Assembly (NCBI RefSeq): GCF_900112255.1
Contig: NZ_FOLE01000007.1
Location: 208,378 to 272,377, forward strand
Reading direction: 5' to 3'
Length of the DNA: 64,000 nt
Source: Flexibacter flexilis DSM 6793
Lineage (GTDB): Bacteria; Bacteroidota; Bacteroidia; Cytophagales; Flexibacteraceae
Shown here in pieces: positions 62,401 to 64,000 of this stretch; positions within the stretch are counted from its first letter, which is position 1; each line of letters begins with the position of its first letter. Made by a program: the position numbers and the translations under genes. The notes under the pieces were generated by a model. That model had not been told where the DNA came from and searched no databases. It saw only the letters and a list, made by a program, of their open reading frames with translations.

Positions 62401-64000
62401 TGCAATGGGCTCAGACGATTCTTTGAATGTAAGAATCACGACAGACTGCGGTGCGACTTGGAAAACTATATATAGCATCACTGCGGCTAATGCACCTACT
62501 TCTCTTGAAAAAACAATGTTTACTGTTTCTTTAGCCGCTTATGCAGGACAAGAAGCTCGCATTGCTTTCTTTGCAACAGAAGGTAGTGTTGATGACGCTG
62601 GAGATTATTGGGTTCTACTTGATGATATTGAACTAATAACATCAGCTCCTAATAACATTGGTGTTACACAGATTCTTTCTCCTGTAGGTAATTGCGGTCT
62701 TTCTGCTACCACTCCTGTAACAGTTCGTCTTCGTAACTTCGGTACAGCAGAACAGTCTAATATACCATTGCAATATACAGTTAATGGTGGAACTCCTGTA
62801 ACAGCAACTTATACAGGTAGCTTAGCCGCCAATACCAATACAACCTTTACATTCCCTACGCCTGTCAATCTTTCAGCTCCAGGCACATATAAGGTACAAG
62901 TTAAAACATTGCTTGCTAACGATGCAGATATCAGTAACGATACAGCCTCTAGTACAGTAACAAAATTAGCACCACAACCATTGGCTGCTGTCAACTTTAC
63001 AGGATTTGATGGAGCGAACCTTAGCTCGGCATTCCCAGGATGGGCAGAAGGTACTGGTCAAACTGCACCTACAGGTACTACTTCTGCTTGGGGATCAAAC
63101 TCAACATTATATAATAATGATGTAGCTAGAGTGGAGCTTTATTCTGTCTCTAAAAAAGAGTGGATGTACAGCCCACTTTACACACCTGCAGCAACAGACG
63201 GTTTCTCATTCAAAATAGGTATAAGAGATTACTATACAACTGGACAAACAAGCGCAATGGGGTCAGACGATTCTTTGAATGTAAGAATCACGACAGACTG
63301 CGGTGCTACTTGGCAAACAATTTATAGCATCACGGCGGCTAATGCTCCTACTGCTCTAACACTTACAGAGATTGCAGTTCCTTTAGCTAACTATGCTGGT
63401 CAAGAAGTAAGACTTGCTCTTTTTGCAACGGAAGGTGTATCAAATGATATTGAAGATTACTGGATTTCAATCGACGATATTCAAATTAGAGCATTAGTAC
63501 CAAATGATTTGGGTGTTATAAAAATTATTAGCCCTAATCAAACTTGTGGTTTAGGTAATAGCACAACAGTTAGCGTAAAAATTCGTAACTTCGGTACAGA
63601 AGCACAGTCTAACTTCCCTGTGAAATATAGCGTTAATAATGCTACTGTAACAGAAACATTTGCAGGTACACTTGCTGCTGGCGATTCGGCAACTTATGAT
63701 TTCACAACTCCTGCGACTGTTAGCGTTCCACAAACTTATAATATACAAGCTTGGACAGCTCTTAGTACAGATGTTATCAGCAATAACAATACGGCGACAT
63801 ATTCATTTGTGATTTACGGTTCACCATTGAATGTAGTAACCTTCGCGAACTATGCAGTTGATAATGTTATTGGCGAAGGTTGGTCTGAAGCCATTGGAGG
63901 TACAGCTGTACAGGGTGATTCTCCATGGAAAACGGGTGGAATCAGTGGAAATGCAACAGGTCGTGTAACACTTTCTGGAGACAGCATTACCGCATGGATA
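59477..64000 (+). CDS. Giant secreted repeat protein, probable T9SS cargo or adhesin (3' end missing)
   Basis: Open from the ATG at 59477 to the window end (1508 codons, no stop). Signal peptide MKKLLTFLWVLLLAQVSIAQ, an N-terminal beta domain (about 20-205, containing GWFGYERSHMLYTGSEI), then large repeats of 284 residues. Each repeat holds a CARDB-like Ig part (NCGL..ATPVTVRIRNFGTA, NIPVQYTINGGTPVTATYTG) and a jelly-roll, MAM/anchor-like part (NFTGFDGSNLNTAFPGW, RVELYGSSKKEWIYSP, ITTDCGATWKTIYSI, EDYWVALDDIQLVT). Such modules are typical of huge surface proteins exported by the type IX system, which carry the sorting domain at the far C-terminus, outside this window. Function as adhesin is inference. 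Confidence 0.85.
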   Translation, partial: MKKLLTFLWVLLLAQVSIAQQVTVPSANTNGTSDRKPLTGWFGYERSHMLYTGSEINSSGNIIAISFYLNSVGSPAASPVEVYLKLSSNTSITSSTVANAESGATLVWSGTIPASSFIADSWVTINLTTPFAYNPGSNLEVLVKNNAGGAGNEATSTSKLFRHSATSATQFQYWYKDNSEPTDNGTTSSNRPNIRLDLAPNATNTVGISGVISPAGSCNLTASTPVSVRIRNNGTADQNNVTIPVFYSINNGTAVAGSFSGSIASGTSANYTFATPANLSAPGTYTFKFWTAMPGDESTVDDILQNYTITKIAPATITPVTFDNYDGSNLSTTFTGWAEGAGQAKPIGTTSSWGNNTGLFNDAIARVELYAASKREWIYSPMFVPSASNGLSFKTGIRDYYTTSQTSAMGSDDSLNVRITTDCGATWKTIYSITAANAPTALEKTELTIPLATYAGQEVRIGFFATEGVVNDPEDYWVALDDIQLVTLEAINTGITEVVSPKGNCGLYAATPVTVRIRNFGTATQSNIPVQYTINGGTPVTATYTGSLVAGATELFTFPTPANLSVPSTYVVEAKTLLVGDIDVTNDAASATSTKVAAQPLAAVNFTGFDGSNLNTAFPGWSEATGQAKPTGTTSYWTNNNALYGNDVARVELYGSSRKEWIYSPVYNPATPDGLSFKLGIRDYYTTSQTSVMGSDDSLNVKITTDCGTTWKTIYSITAANAPTALTLTEYTIPLATYAGQDIRVAFVATEGVVNDPEDYWISLDDIQIVTLFPNNVGLTKLVSPTGNCGLSAATPITVNIRNFGTSAQTNIPVQYTINGGTPVTATYTGNLASGATTLFTFPTTADLSVPSTYNIQAKTLLANDADVTNDTASSTVTRVAPQALLPVNFTGFDGSNLNTVFPGWREGTGQTKPIGTTSAWVSNNTLLNDPVARVELYGSSKKEWMYGPIFYPTSLNDLNFTVALRDYYTTSQTSAMGSDDSLNVRITTDCGATWKTIYSITAANAPTSLEKTMFTVSLAAYAGQEARIAFFATEGSVDDAGDYWVLLDDIELITSAPNNIGVTQILSPVGNCGLSATTPVTVRLRNFGTAEQSNIPLQYTVNGGTPVTATYTGSLAANTNTTFTFPTPVNLSAPGTYKVQVKTLLANDADISNDTASSTVTKLAPQPLAAVNFTGFDGANLSSAFPGWAEGTGQTAPTGTTSAWGSNSTLYNNDVARVELYSVSKKEWMYSPLYTPAATDGFSFKIGIRDYYTTGQTSAMGSDDSLNVRITTDCGATWQTIYSITAANAPTALTLTEIAVPLANYAGQEVRLALFATEGVSNDIEDYWISIDDIQIRALVPNDLGVIKIISPNQTCGLGNSTTVSVKIRNFGTEAQSNFPVKYSVNNATVTETFAGTLAAGDSATYDFTTPATVSVPQTYNIQAWTALSTDVISNNNTATYSFVIYGSPLNVVTFANYAVDNVIGEGWSEAIGGTAVQGDSPWKTGGISGNATGRVTLSGDSITAWI
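60128..64000 (+). repeat. Tandem 852-bp direct repeats in the giant protein gene
   Basis: Anchor words recur exactly 852 bp apart: TTTGATGG at 61301, 62153 and 63005 (TATGATGG at 60449), and the conserved cysteine codon at 60989, 61841, 62693 and 63545. The first interval for the cysteine is 861 bp. Some stretches (around CTTTGAATGTAAGAATCACG) are nearly identical in all copies. Confidence 0.92.

Overview
The window looks like ordinary chromosome of a member of the Bacteroidota, most likely a Cytophagales-type gliding bacterium (roughly 42% GC by eye). The evidence is: surface proteins with a gliding-motility/type IX secretion (T9SS) C-terminal domain, TonB-dependent receptors with an N-terminal carboxypeptidase-regulatory domain, a hybrid sensor with Reg_prop and Y_Y_Y domains, a ComA-type phosphosulfolactate synthase, and several promoters that fit the Bacteroidota consensus TTTG-N19/20-TAnnTTTG. 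No phage, plasmid, transposase, rRNA or CRISPR array was seen. Genus cannot be decided from the sequence alone.

Layout. 0-6 kb: clpS end, a PorE-like OmpA/LysM envelope protein and a large orphan sensor kinase. 6-12 kb: iron acquisition (siderophore TonB receptor, PepSY membrane protein) under a promoter overlapped by two copies of a DtxR-type operator, then a radical SAM/SPASM enzyme. 12-18 kb: UbiB-like kinase, an unexplained two-gene unit, tRNA-Ile2(CAU), and a NagZ/beta-lactamase-like fusion. 18-23 kb: a T9SS cargo protein, VanZ-like protein, polysaccharide deacetylase, LptC. 23-28 kb: TetR, trpD, an orphan FecCD permease, a PTPS/QueD-family enzyme, lpxB. 28-34 kb: an exported protein with eight Ig-like repeats, TPR protein, TetR and a TolC-like channel. 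34-40 kb: housekeeping genes (peroxiredoxin, mazG, isolated nuoC, pyrD, comA-like, ybeY).

40-46 kb is the most interesting part. mnmG heads an operon (methyltransferase, small membrane protein, Ig-like lipoprotein) that runs into a 676-base non-coding, AT-rich stretch holding nine matches to the DnaA box TTATnCACA. Seven more perfect TTATCCACA boxes lie inside the genes just upstream, and a parS-like palindrome sits beside mnmG. I interpret this as a candidate chromosomal replication origin. A perfect 21-bp inverted repeat in the first codons of the lipoprotein gene lies beside one of the DnaA boxes.

46-64 kb: TPR protein, acyl-CoA ligase, MATE exporter, N-carbamoylputrescine amidase, an Rpn-family nuclease gene with a truncated tandem copy, lipA, the initiator tRNA, a TonB receptor under a TPP riboswitch (so probably a thiamine receptor), a TPR protein, a MarR regulator with a palindromic operator, and the first 1508 codons of a giant secreted protein built from 852-bp direct repeats that runs off the right end.
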